DNA of 63,863 bases from Candidatus Rokuibacteriota bacterium (GTDB taxonomy: Bacteria > Methylomirabilota > Methylomirabilia > Rokubacteriales > CSP1-6). The notes under the pieces were generated by a model, which was given only the letters and a program-made list of their open reading frames with translations, made no database searches and was not told the origin of the DNA. A program made the position numbers and the translations under genes. Below are positions 51,855 to 60,748 of the stretch, piece by piece (positions within the stretch are counted from its first letter, which is position 1; every line of letters begins with the position of its first letter). The stretch covers positions 1-63,863 of the forward strand of contig JACPIQ010000027.1 of NCBI GenBank assembly GCA_016188005.1, given 5' to 3'.

Positions 51855-53198
51855 ATGCGCTACATCCCCAACACGCCCGCCCAGCAGCGGGAGATGCTCG
51901 CGCGGATCGGCGCGGGCAGCATCGAGGAGCTGCTCGCCGGCATCCCCGCCAAGGCCCGGCTGTCGCGGCCGCTGGGCCTGCCGGCCGCCATGGCCGAGAA
52001 CGAGCTGGTGCGCCACATGCGGGCCATGGCCGCTCGGGACGCGTCAGCCGACGACTTCGCCTGCTTCCTGGGGGCCGGCTCGTACGACCATGCCATCCCG
52101 AGCCCCATCACCCACCTGATCTCCCGCGGCGAGTTCTTCACGGCCTACACGCCCTATCAGCCCGAAGCCAGCCAGGGCACGCTCCGGACCATCTTCGAGT
52201 ACCAGACGATGATGGCCGAGCTCACCGGCATGGACGTGGCCAATGCCTCCATCTACGACGGCGCCTCGTCGCTGGCCGAGGCGGCGCTCATGGCGCATGC
52301 GGTGACCGGGCGCGACGGCATCCTGCTCTCCCGGGGGGTGAACCCGCTCTACCGGCAGGTGGTGGAGACTTACTGCGAGGGGGTGGATCTCCGGCTCCGC
52401 TCGGCGCCCCTGGGCGACGGCGTCACGGACCTCGATGCCCTCCGCAAGGCGGTCTCGGAGAAGACCGCCGGCGTGGTGATCCAGTACCCGAACTTCCTCG
52501 GCTGCCTCGAGGACATCCGCGCCGCGGGGGAACTCGCGCATGCGGCCGGCGCGCTCCTGATCGTGGCGGCGGACCCCGTGAACCTGGGCCTCCTCACCCC
52601 GCCCGGCGCGCTCGGGGCCGACATCGTGGTGGGCGAGGGGCAGGGGCTCGGGGTGCCCATGAGCTACGGGGGACCGGGGCTGGGGGTCTTCGCCGCGAGG
52701 CAGGAGATCGTCCGCCGCATGCCCGGGCGCCTGGTGGGTGCCACCGTGGACCGCGACGGGCGGCGGGGGTTCGTGCTCACGCTCCAGACGCGCGAGCAGC
52801 ACATCCGCCGCGAGAAGGCCACCTCGAACATCTGCACCAACGTCGCCCTGTGCGCGCTCATGGCCACCATCTACGTGGCGATCATGGGCACGCAGGGTCT
52901 GCGCCGGGTGGGGGAGCTGTCCACGGCCAAGGCGCACTACGCGGCGGCGCGGCTCACGGAGGTTCCCGGCGTCCGCCTCCGCTACGGGGCGCCCTTCTTC
53001 AAGGAGTTCGTGCTCGCATTGCCCAAGGCGCCCGACCGCGTCGTGAAGCGGCTGATGAAGGCGCGGATCCTCGCCGGGGTGCCGCTCAAGGCCTTCGACC
53101 GGGCCCACAAGGACTGTCTCCTCGTGGCGGTGACCGAGCAGCGGACCCGGGGCGAGATCGACGCCTACGCGGCGGCCCTCGCCGCCGCGGTGGCCTGA
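51855..53198 (+). CDS. gcvPA: glycine dehydrogenase (aminomethyl-transferring) subunit 1
   Basis: A 447-residue first half of the split P protein: MRYIPNTPAQQREMLARIG, CFLGAGSYDHAIPSPITHLI, YTPYQPEASQGTLRTIFEYQ and NASIYDGASSLAEAALMA. The PLP-binding lysine lies in the partner GcvPB, not here. No gcvPB follows; the next gene 189 bases on is an RND adaptor. The intervening gap holds only a weak GC hairpin near 53301-53325. The second subunit must be coded elsewhere for glycine decarboxylation. Confidence 0.96.
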   Translation: MRYIPNTPAQQREMLARIGAGSIEELLAGIPAKARLSRPLGLPAAMAENELVRHMRAMAARDASADDFACFLGAGSYDHAIPSPITHLISRGEFFTAYTPYQPEASQGTLRTIFEYQTMMAELTGMDVANASIYDGASSLAEAALMAHAVTGRDGILLSRGVNPLYRQVVETYCEGVDLRLRSAPLGDGVTDLDALRKAVSEKTAGVVIQYPNFLGCLEDIRAAGELAHAAGALLIVAADPVNLGLLTPPGALGADIVVGEGQGLGVPMSYGGPGLGVFAARQEIVRRMPGRLVGATVDRDGRRGFVLTLQTREQHIRREKATSNICTNVALCALMATIYVAIMGTQGLRRVGELSTAKAHYAAARLTEVPGVRLRYGAPFFKEFVLALPKAPDRVVKRLMKARILAGVPLKAFDRAHKDCLLVAVTEQRTRGEIDAYAAALAAAVA

Positions 53199-53387
53199 GC
53201 GGCGAGGATCTCCACGCCGGTGACGCAGATGTGGCTCCACCTCTCGCCGGGGTGTCCCCGCTACTGTTCCGTCCCGGCGCCCGCCACGTAACGCGCCGGG
53301 CGGGGCCGGGAGCCGGCTCGCCCCGGCCGCAGCGGGGGGCCACCTCACAGCCCATCCTCCCGGGAGCTGCTGGTGTAACATCCAAGT

Positions 53388-54611
53388 ATGGCTGCGTCAC
53401 GCGCGCGCCAAGGCCACCTGTCATGCGTGCTCGGGCTGGCAGCCGCCCTCGCGGGTCTCGGTTGCGAGGGCCCGGGCCCGGCGGCGGCCCCGGCGTCGTC
53501 CGCGGGCCACGCGCTCGAGCCGCGGCCGGTTCGGCTCGTCCCCGCGCGGGAGTCCGTCACCGACCGTCGCGTCAACGCGACGGGGACGCTGGCGGCGGAC
53601 GAGCAGGTCGTGCTCGGCGCCAAGGTCGCCGGCCGCGTCGGGGAGCTGCTGGTGGATCTCGGCAGTCGAGTCCGCCGCGACCAGGCGGTGGCGCGGCTCG
53701 ACCCGACCGACGCGCAGATCCGGGTGGACCAGGCGGTGGCGGCGCTCCAGCAGGCGCGGGCGCGGCTGGGGCTGTCCCCCCAGGCCAGGGACGATCGCGT
53801 CGATCCCGAGCAAACCGCCCCCGTGCGACAGGCGCGCGCGGTGCTGGATGAGGCCAGACTCACCCGGGAGCGGATGGAGCGTCTCTGGAAGCAGGAGCTC
53901 GTGGCCCGGGCCCAGGTCGACACGGCGGTTTCGGCGCTGGGCGTGGCAGAGGGACGCTACCAGGACGCGATCGAGGAAGTGCGCATCCGCCAGGCCGTGC
54001 TGCTCCAGCGCCGCTCTGATCTCGAGCTGGCGCGCCAGCAGCTGACCGACACCATCGTCACCTCCCCCATCGACGGCGCGGTGAGCGAGCGCCGGGCATC
54101 GGTGGGGGAGTACCTCGCGGCCGGCGCCCCGGTCGTCACGATCGTCAAGCTGCACCCGCTGCGGCTCCGGCTGGCCGTCCCCGAGCGCGAGGCGGCCGGG
54201 GTGCGGGTGGGGCAGCCCGTTCTCGTGACCGTCGAGGGCGCGCCGGGCGAGCACCGCGGTCGCGTCGCCCGCATCTCGCCCGCGATCACCGAGCTGAGCC
54301 GCACGCTGATGGTGGAGGCGGAGGTAGCCAACGGGGGAGCCGCGCTCCGCCCCGGCGCCTTCGCCAAGGCCGATATCGTGGTGGCGGGCGACGTGCGCAT
54401 CGTCATCGTGCCCGCGGCGGCCGTGGTCACCTTCGCCGGTGTCGAGAAGGTGCTCACGGTGGACCAGGGGCGCGCCGTCGAGGTCCGCGTGCAGACCGGG
54501 CGCCGTCTGGGCGATCGTGTCGAGATCGTGGCCGGCGTCGAAGCCGGCATGCCGGTGGTCGACCAGCCGGGCAGTCTGACCGCCGGCCAGCCGGTGGCGG
54601 TGCACCCCTGA
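53388..54611 (+). CDS. RND efflux periplasmic adaptor lipoprotein
   Basis: A 407-residue membrane-fusion protein. The lipobox ends at C26 (LAGLGC). Beyond it come a split lipoyl/barrel-sandwich (VVLGAKVAGRVGELLVDLGS and VTSPIDGAVSERRASVGEYL), a long alpha-hairpin of about 100 residues (PVRQARAVLDEARLTRERME) and the beta-barrel. It links the inner-membrane RND pump, encoded 44 bases downstream, to an outer-membrane channel that is not coded here. Substrates unknown. Confidence 0.92.
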   Translation: MAASRARQGHLSCVLGLAAALAGLGCEGPGPAAAPASSAGHALEPRPVRLVPARESVTDRRVNATGTLAADEQVVLGAKVAGRVGELLVDLGSRVRRDQAVARLDPTDAQIRVDQAVAALQQARARLGLSPQARDDRVDPEQTAPVRQARAVLDEARLTRERMERLWKQELVARAQVDTAVSALGVAEGRYQDAIEEVRIRQAVLLQRRSDLELARQQLTDTIVTSPIDGAVSERRASVGEYLAAGAPVVTIVKLHPLRLRLAVPEREAAGVRVGQPVLVTVEGAPGEHRGRVARISPAITELSRTLMVEAEVANGGAALRPGAFAKADIVVAGDVRIVIVPAAAVVTFAGVEKVLTVDQGRAVEVRVQTGRRLGDRVEIVAGVEAGMPVVDQPGSLTAGQPVAVHP

Positions 54612-54655
54612 TCGCGCCCGGCTCCGCCCGCACGAGGGTTTAGGCCAGACCCCCC

Positions 54656-57600
54656 GTGCAGAAGCTCGCCGAGGTCTGCATCCGCCGTCCGGTGTTCGCG
54701 GCCATGATCGTGCTCTCCCTGGTCGTGGTCGGCGCCGCGTCCTACGCCCGCCTCGGCGTCGACCGGTTCCCCTCCGTGGATCTCCCCACCGTCAGCGTCC
54801 GCACGGAGCTGGCGGGGGCCTCGGCCGAGGAGGTGGAGACCCAGGTCACGCGCGAGATCGAGCAGGTGGTCAACACGGTGCAGGGCATCCGCGAGCTCCG
54901 GTCGATCTCGGGCCCCGGCCAGTCTATCGTCATCGTGGAGTTCGAGCTGCGTCGGAACATCGACGTGGCGGCCCAGGACGTGCGCGAGAAGGTTGCTCTC
55001 GCGATCCGGAACCTTCCGCGCGACGCGAGGGCGCCCATCATCGCCAAGGCCGACAACGACCAGGCCCCGGTGCTCACGGTGGCGGTGGCGGGGGACCGGC
55101 CGCTGCGCGAGCTCACCGAGCTGGCCGACAAGGTCGTCAAGGTCCGGCTCGAGCGGTCGTTCGGCGTCGGGGAGGTCCGGCTGGTGGGCGGCCTGACCCG
55201 CGCGATCAACGTCTGGGTCGAGGCGGACCGGCTGGCCGCCTACCAGCTCCCGATCACCGCGGTCCGCGACGCCCTGATCCGGCAGAACGCCGACATGCCC
55301 GGGGGCAATGTCACCGCCGGCCTTCGCGAGTCCTCGCTCCGTACCCTCGGCCGCCTCGCCGACCCGCGGTCCTTCGACGACGTCGTGATCGCCTCCGCCA
55401 ACGGCGCGCCGATACGGGTGCGGGACATCGGCCGCGCCGAGGACGGCACCGCCGAGCAGCGCTCGGTGGCCCGCCTCAACGGCGTCCCCAGCGTGATCCT
55501 CGAGGTCCGGCGGCAGTCGGGGGAGAACACCGTTGCGGTCATCGACGCCGCCAAGGGTAGCCTCCGCCACCTTGCCGCCCAGATCCCGCCCGACGTGCGC
55601 CTCGAGGTGATCCGCGACCAGTCTCACTACATCCACGCCGCGCTCCGCGAGATCAAGCTCCACCTCGTCCTGGGCTCGATCCTCGCGTCCCTCGTCGTGC
55701 TGGCGTTCATGCGGAGCTGGCAGGCGACCATCATCGCCGCCGTCGCCATTCCGACCTCGGTCATCTCGGCCTTCGGGACGATGTACGCCCTCGGCTTCAC
55801 GCTCAACAGCGTGACGATGCTGGCCCTTGTGCTGATGGTCGGCATCGTCATCGATGACGCCATCGTCGTGCTCGAGAACGTCTTCCGCTTCGTCGAGGAG
55901 AAACGGATGACGCCGTTCGAGGCCGCCAGGGCCGCGACCGCCGACATCGGCCTCGCCGTCATGGCGACCACCTTCAGCCTGGTCGTGATCTTCCTCCCGG
56001 TCTCCTTCATGTCGAGCGTGTCGGGGCGGTTCCTCTACCAGTTCGGTGTCACGGCGGCGGTCTCGGTGCTGGTGAGCCTGCTCGTGTCCTTCACGCTCAC
56101 GCCGATGATGAGCGCCCGGATGCTCCGCACGGGCGGCGGCGCGGGCCAGGAGGGCGCCGCGTCCCGCCGCGGGTTCTACGCCTGGCTCGACCGCGGCTAC
56201 GCCTTCACCCTGCGCCTCGCGATGCGTCATCGCTGGGTGGTGGCCGCCCTCTGCCTCGCCGTCATCGGCGCCTCCTGGCCCGTCTACGGCTGGGTCAAGC
56301 AGGAGTACACGCCGAGCGACGTGGACGAGAGCGAGTTCCAGGCGACCATCAACGGCCCCGAGGGCATCTCGATGCCCGCGATGGACGAGGCGGTCCGGGC
56401 CATCGGCGACGAGGTCCGCGCGGTGCCGGGCGTCGCGACCGTCCTCGTCACCGCGGGCGGCGGCTTTCTCGGCCGCATCAGCCAGGGCAACCTGTACGTG
56501 CGCACCACGCCCCACGAGGAGCGCACGCTGGGCCTGGGGCGGATCTGGGACGCCCTGCGGCGCGGCGACCCGCTGGCCGCCTTCCGCGGCAACTTCACCC
56601 AGCGTGAGGTGATGCAGCAGGTGCGCCAGCGCCTCCGGAAGTTCCGCGACTTCCGCATCCTCGTGCGCAATATCCCCGGCTTCAACATCGGGGGAGGCAG
56701 CTTCGACATCGACTTCGTCCTGCGCGGGCCGGACCTCGAGTCACTCGTGCGCTACGCCGAGGATCTGCGCACGCGCGCCATCGCGCTCGGCGGCATCGCC
56801 GATCCCGACACCACCCTGCGCCTCGACCGGCCGGAGCTGCGTGTCCGCATCGACCGCGCGCGCGCGGCCGACCTGCACGTGGACACCGAGCAGATCGCCA
56901 CCGCGCTCCGCCTGATGGTGGGCGGCGACACCGAGGTGTCGCGCTTCCGCGATCCCACCACCAACGAGGACTACTTCGTCCAGCTCCGGCTCTCCGAGCA
57001 GGGCCGGGGTGACCTGGGCACGATCTCGCGCCTCTTCGTCTCGCGGCAGAACGGCGGGGGCGGCCCCGGCAGCCTCGTGCGGCTGGACAACGTCGTCGAG
57101 ATCGTTCCGGGCTTCACCGCCTCCCGCATCGACCGCTCGGACCGGCAGCGCGAGGTGCGCCTGCGCGCCGTCGTGCTCCCTGGCCACGGCCAGGCGGACC
57201 GGATTGCCGCCCTGCGCGGCGCCGTCGCGCAGATGGGGCTCCCGGCGGCGTACTCGACCGCCATCTCCGGCCGGGCGCGCGAGCTCGAGCGGACCTTCAC
57301 CGAGTTCCTGTGGGTGTTCCTCCTCTCGGTGATCTTCATGTACATGATCCTCGCCGCCCAGTTCGAGAGCCTGATCCACCCGTTCACGATCCTGCTCTCC
57401 CTGCCGCTGTCCGTGCCCTTCGCCCTGCTCTCGCTCTGGTACACCGGGAACACGCTGAACCTCTACTCGGCCCTCGGCGTCCTGGTGCTCTTCGGCGTCG
57501 TGAAGAAGAACGCCATCCTGCAGATCGACCACATGAACAACCTGCGGGCCGATGGCATGGAGCGCATGGCCGCCATCATGCAGGGCAACCGCGACCGCCT

Positions 57601-57880
57601 CCGACCCATCCTGATGACCACGCTCACCCTCGTGGCCGGGATGCTCCCGCTGTGGGTGGGGACGGGGCCCGGCGCCGAGGAGCGCCGCTCCATCGCCGTC
57701 GTGGTGATCGGCGGCCAGACGCTCTCGCTGCTCCTCACGCTGCTCGTGACGCCGGTCGCGTACTCCATCTTCGAGGACGCGGCCCGCGCCCTGGGACGGG
57801 TGCCGAGCTTCGCCCGCCGCCGGCCGGCGCTCGGGGGGCGCCGCTGGCGCCTCCGCCCGCGCGGCGAAGACGGGCGGTGA
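54656..57880 (+). CDS. efflux RND transporter permease subunit
   Basis: A 1074-residue AcrB/MexB-type proton-driven pump. It starts CIRRPVFAAMIVLSLVVVGA (TM1). The two periplasmic porter halves are present, and TM4 carries VGIVIDDAIVVLENVF with the adjacent aspartates of the proton relay. TM10-11 has SALGVLVLFGVVKKNAILQI. The length is normal. The C-terminal 45 residues are arginine-rich and outside the core. The GTG start has only a weak ribosome site. Specificity (drug, metal or hydrophobe) cannot be told from sequence. Confidence 0.93.
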   Translation: MQKLAEVCIRRPVFAAMIVLSLVVVGAASYARLGVDRFPSVDLPTVSVRTELAGASAEEVETQVTREIEQVVNTVQGIRELRSISGPGQSIVIVEFELRRNIDVAAQDVREKVALAIRNLPRDARAPIIAKADNDQAPVLTVAVAGDRPLRELTELADKVVKVRLERSFGVGEVRLVGGLTRAINVWVEADRLAAYQLPITAVRDALIRQNADMPGGNVTAGLRESSLRTLGRLADPRSFDDVVIASANGAPIRVRDIGRAEDGTAEQRSVARLNGVPSVILEVRRQSGENTVAVIDAAKGSLRHLAAQIPPDVRLEVIRDQSHYIHAALREIKLHLVLGSILASLVVLAFMRSWQATIIAAVAIPTSVISAFGTMYALGFTLNSVTMLALVLMVGIVIDDAIVVLENVFRFVEEKRMTPFEAARAATADIGLAVMATTFSLVVIFLPVSFMSSVSGRFLYQFGVTAAVSVLVSLLVSFTLTPMMSARMLRTGGGAGQEGAASRRGFYAWLDRGYAFTLRLAMRHRWVVAALCLAVIGASWPVYGWVKQEYTPSDVDESEFQATINGPEGISMPAMDEAVRAIGDEVRAVPGVATVLVTAGGGFLGRISQGNLYVRTTPHEERTLGLGRIWDALRRGDPLAAFRGNFTQREVMQQVRQRLRKFRDFRILVRNIPGFNIGGGSFDIDFVLRGPDLESLVRYAEDLRTRAIALGGIADPDTTLRLDRPELRVRIDRARAADLHVDTEQIATALRLMVGGDTEVSRFRDPTTNEDYFVQLRLSEQGRGDLGTISRLFVSRQNGGGGPGSLVRLDNVVEIVPGFTASRIDRSDRQREVRLRAVVLPGHGQADRIAALRGAVAQMGLPAAYSTAISGRARELERTFTEFLWVFLLSVIFMYMILAAQFESLIHPFTILLSLPLSVPFALLSLWYTGNTLNLYSALGVLVLFGVVKKNAILQIDHMNNLRADGMERMAAIMQGNRDRLRPILMTTLTLVAGMLPLWVGTGPGAEERRSIAVVVIGGQTLSLLLTLLVTPVAYSIFEDAARALGRVPSFARRRPALGGRRWRLRPRGEDGR

Positions 57881-57890
57881 CCAGCAGCCT

Positions 57891-58049
57891 CTATCGGTCC
57901 CGGGCCGCCGCCGACGCGTCCACCACGCGGACCGATCGGGCGACTTTCTCCAGTGGACGCCGCTCGAACACGACCTCGACCGTCATACCCTCGCGGAGCT
58001 CCTCGAGCGCGGCGACCTGACCGGCCCCCTGGATGCGTGATACGCTCCA
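57891..58049 (-). pseudogene. fragment of a small-domain protein, no start
   Basis: About 52 minus-strand codons read SRIQGAGQVAALEELREGM then VEVVFERRPLEKVARSVRV and end at TAG (57891-57893). This looks like the C-terminal half of a small beta-barrel domain. An in-frame TGA sits immediately before it and there is no start codon, so it is probably a gene remnant. Confidence 0.45.
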
Positions 58050-58130
58050 TCACATCGTTCCGCCATGCTGATACCGTCGACGGCGCAGAGCGGCACCACG
58101 ACAGAGGGCGGCACCGGGGCTCGTCGTGTA

Positions 58131-58157
58131 GGAGTTACAGAGTACGCGTGTAACTCC
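58131..58157. terminator. perfect 9-bp inverted repeat downstream of the RND genes
   Basis: GGAGTTACA and TGTAACTCC enclose GAGTACGCG and are followed by TTCCCTGTTTTC. The AT-rich stem and trailing T run fit a terminator for the RND operon, 250 bases after its stop. A dyad operator is the alternative reading. Confidence 0.5.
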
Positions 58158-58332
58158 TTCCCTGTTTTCTGCGTGCCGTCTGGCGCGCGCCCTCCCGGGC
58201 GCGTCCGAAGGCTCCGCAGGACCGTGTATTGCGGCCAGGACTGACGGAGCTGGCATCGATGTTGCCCTGTCGTGCCGGAAGCGTGGCCGGCTGGTGCACT
58301 GGACAAGGGCCCGCGATCGTGGCAGATCAGCC

Positions 58333-58431
58333 GTGAGAACCCTCGAGCGGGGCTCGACGGTGAGGGCGAGCTCCGAGACCAAGGATGGCACCAAGGTCGT
58401 AACCGATATCCAGATCATTCCCGGCCGCTAG
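58333..58431 (+). pseudogene. second small-domain fragment
   Basis: A 32-codon frame, LERGSTVRASSETKDGTKVV then TDIQIIPGR and TAG, recalls the C-terminal repeat of secreted small beta-barrel proteins with the LKEGxxVRASYExKDGK pattern. The N-terminal half is missing. Together with 57891-58049 it suggests decayed copies of one family on both strands. The remaining part of the 650-base gap (57881-58531) shows no other gene. Confidence 0.35.
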
Positions 58432-58531
58432 CCTGCGGCCCGCGGGCGACCCGACTCAGCAGGCGGGGCGGAGGTCCACCCCGGATCTCCGCCCCGCAAG
58501 CGTGCGTCAACCGCAACGGAGCACCGTGGCC

Positions 58532-59494
58532 ATGGCCCGATACGTTTGTGTCGTGTCGCGAGACCACCCGCTGCTGGTCGGATACATGATGGTCGCGCTG
58601 GCAGGCGACACCTCCGCGCGCGACGAGATCCAGATCGTGCTGGACCGCCGCCGCGAGCCCGGCGACTCCGTGGGCGGAGCCGACCACCCCGCCGGTCCCG
58701 ATCGCCGACAACCCCGAGGCGTCGAGGCGGCCCTGCGCGGGCGTCCATACGTCCTGGTGCCCGAGACGGCGGAGTCGCCCAGCCCCCGCAAGCGCCGGTT
58801 CACGGTGGCCAGGGCAACCGGGCCCGACCGACGCTCCCGCGCCAGCGTCCGGTGGCCGTTGACGGTGGCGCTGGGCCTTCTCGGCGCCGCCATAGTGGCT
58901 CTGGGCGCCTTGACGCTGTTGCCGCGCCTCGGCATCGAGAGCCCGTCGGGACCGATCGCACCGGTGCCCTCCCGGGAGCGGGGCGCGGCGGACGTGGCGG
59001 AGACCCCTCTCCGCGAGCAGCAGGAGGCACCGCCCGGCCTCTCTGCCGCGCCCGGGCGAGATGCCTCCGGTCCCTCGACACCGGCAGCGGAAAGCGGAGC
59101 CCGGGAGGCGCCGCCTCTCTTGCCGCCGCCCCGGGCGGCCGCCCCCTCGGCGTCGTCTGGCGCCGCGCAAGTGGAGAGCCCGACCGGGAGCGCGCCCGCG
59201 TTCCCGGGGCTGCCGCGCGTCGACATGGCCAGCCGGCGCCAGGGGCGCGCCGGGAAGGGGAGCATCGTCTACACTGCGCGCGTCAGGGATCCCGGCGGCC
59301 AGCCTCTCAAGGGCGCCGACGTCTCGCTCCACGCCGTGCTCTCCGACGGCACGCGGCGGGAGATCCGCCTCCGACCGACCTCCGGGCCCGGGGTGTATCG
59401 GGGGACGGTGTTTGTGGGTGCCAGGCTCCCCGCTGAGCTTCGCGTCCGCGTCGTCCTCGGTGGCAGCCGGTTCGAGGTGCCCGTCGAGCCATAG
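58532..59494 (+). CDS. uncharacterized single-pass membrane protein with C-terminal Ig-like domain
   Basis: About 320 residues. The N-terminal 45 residues (ARYVCVVSRDHPLLVGYMMV, EIQIVLDRRREP) form a small conserved-looking cytosolic domain. Then come a basic segment, a membrane helix (108-131), a Pro/Ala/Ser linker of about 95 residues and a C-terminal beta-rich domain (240-320; VYTARVRDPGGQPLKGADVS) resembling carboxypeptidase-regulatory or Ig-like folds. It suggests a link between a cytosolic sensor and an exported domain. No family was recognised; an ATG ten codons upstream (58502) is also possible. Confidence 0.6.
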   Translation: MARYVCVVSRDHPLLVGYMMVALAGDTSARDEIQIVLDRRREPGDSVGGADHPAGPDRRQPRGVEAALRGRPYVLVPETAESPSPRKRRFTVARATGPDRRSRASVRWPLTVALGLLGAAIVALGALTLLPRLGIESPSGPIAPVPSRERGAADVAETPLREQQEAPPGLSAAPGRDASGPSTPAAESGAREAPPLLPPPRAAAPSASSGAAQVESPTGSAPAFPGLPRVDMASRRQGRAGKGSIVYTARVRDPGGQPLKGADVSLHAVLSDGTRREIRLRPTSGPGVYRGTVFVGARLPAELRVRVVLGGSRFEVPVEP

Positions 59495-59578
59495 CCCGGA
59501 GTCCCGCGCCCTGGCGATGTCCCAGCAGTCCCCCTTTCCCGTCGAGGCGCGCGCTGGCAGTCGGGTGCGATGCGAGTC

Positions 59579-60511
59579 CTAGTCAGCCAGGCTCGCGAAC
59601 AGGGCCGTGCTCAGGTACCGCTCGCCGAAGGATGGGATGATCACGACGATGAGCTTCCCCGCGTTCTCGGTCCGCCGCGCGACCTCCACCGCTGCCCAGA
59701 GGGCCGCCCCGGAGGAGATGCCCACCAGGAGGCCTTCCTCGCAGGCCGCCCGGCGGGCCGTGGTGAGGGCGTCGTCGTTCTTCACCCGGATGATCTCGTC
59801 GTAGATCTTGGTGTTGAGCACGTCAGGGACGAAGCCCGCGCCGATGCCCTGGATGGGATGGGGGCCCTTCGGCCCGCCCGAGAGGACCGGGGAGGCGTCG
59901 GGTTCCACGGCCACGCACTTGAAGGCGGGCTTGCGTGCCTTGATGACCTCGCCGATGCCGGTGATCGTTCCGCCGGTGCCGATGCCCGCCACGAGGACGT
60001 CGGCCTTCCCGTCAGTGTCACGCCAGATCTCCTCGGCCGTGGTCCGCCGGTGGATCTCGGGGTTCGCCTCGTTCTTGAACTGCTGCGGGATGAAGTAGCG
60101 CGGGTCGCTCGCCGCCAGCTCCTCGGCCCGCTTGATGGCTCCGGCCATGCCTTCGCTGCCCGGGGTGAGGATCAGCTCCGCGCCGTAAGCCCGTAGGAGC
60201 ATTCGGCGCTCCTTGCTCATCGTCTCGGGCATGGTGAGCACCAGCTTGTAGCCGCGGGCGGCACAGACGAAGGCCAGGGCGATACCGGTATTGCCGCTGG
60301 TCGGCTCCAGGACGACGGTGTCCGGCTTGATCTGGCCCGCCTTTTCGGCGGCGTCGAGCATCGCCACGCCGATGCGGTCCTTGACGCTGTGGGCGGGGCT
60401 GTAGAACTCGAGCTTGGCCACCACCTCGGCCTGGGCGCCGTCGGTCAAGCGGCGGATCCGTACCAGGGGGGTGTTGCCGACCAACTCGGTGACATCATTT
60501 GCGATTCGCAA
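59579..60511 (-). CDS. cysK: cysteine synthase A
   Basis: A 310-residue O-acetylserine sulfhydrylase. PLP-lysine K44 lies in [15 protein letters not shown], with [13 protein letters not shown] near residue 70 and [15 protein letters not shown] around 176. The TTG start gives exactly the family N-terminus [18 protein letters not shown] and has GGGAGG seven bases upstream. There is no in-frame ATG in the right place. It follows the TAXI receptor gene but has its own strong promoter. Confidence 0.95.
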   Translation of the reverse strand: MRIANDVTELVGNTPLVRIRRLTDGAQAEVVAKLEFYSPAHSVKDRIGVAMLDAAEKAGQIKPDTVVLEPTSGNTGIALAFVCAARGYKLVLTMPETMSKERRMLLRAYGAELILTPGSEGMAGAIKRAEELAASDPRYFIPQQFKNEANPEIHRRTTAEEIWRDTDGKADVLVAGIGTGGTITGIGEVIKARKPAFKCVAVEPDASPVLSGGPKGPHPIQGIGAGFVPDVLNTKIYDEIIRVKNDDALTTARRAACEEGLLVGISSGAALWAAVEVARRTENAGKLIVVIIPSFGERYLSTALFASLAD

Positions 60512-60582
60512 GGGTGTCCCTCCCGTCCTGGGGTTTTCCCTCGCCCGGCCAAGCTCCGCGGCTTCGTGGCGAGAATGGGGCA

Positions 60583-60611
60583 ATTCTAAAGTTGTCGATC
60601 GATATTATCAA
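60583..60611 (-). promoter_or_regulatory. cysK promoter with internal palindrome
   Basis: Minus-strand TTGATA and TAGAAT with 17 bases between them, 72 bases before the TTG start. The spacer contains the palindrome TCGATCGA and the whole stretch is much more AT-rich than its surroundings. A regulator binding site inside the spacer is possible. Confidence 0.7.
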
Positions 60612-60748
60612 GAGTTCAGCGAACAGACCCCGGGACCCGTCACCCGTCGTCTGGCGGGCATGTGGTGCGGGGCAATGGACCGCCGACGCCGATGGCCGGC
60701 GGCACTGCTCTCGGACTCCGCCGGGTCGTCCCCGCCGTGTCCGGGGTG

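Noticed and set aside
53301-53325. Terminator after gcvPA
   Set aside because: Only a six-base stem with a 13-base loop and no T tract; too weak to list as a feature.
53957-56515. An 852-codon minus-strand frame opposite the RND pump
   Set aside because: Its composition (Asp/His/Gly/Arg runs) is typical of antisense shadow frames in GC-rich genes, and the plus strand encodes a clear RND pump.
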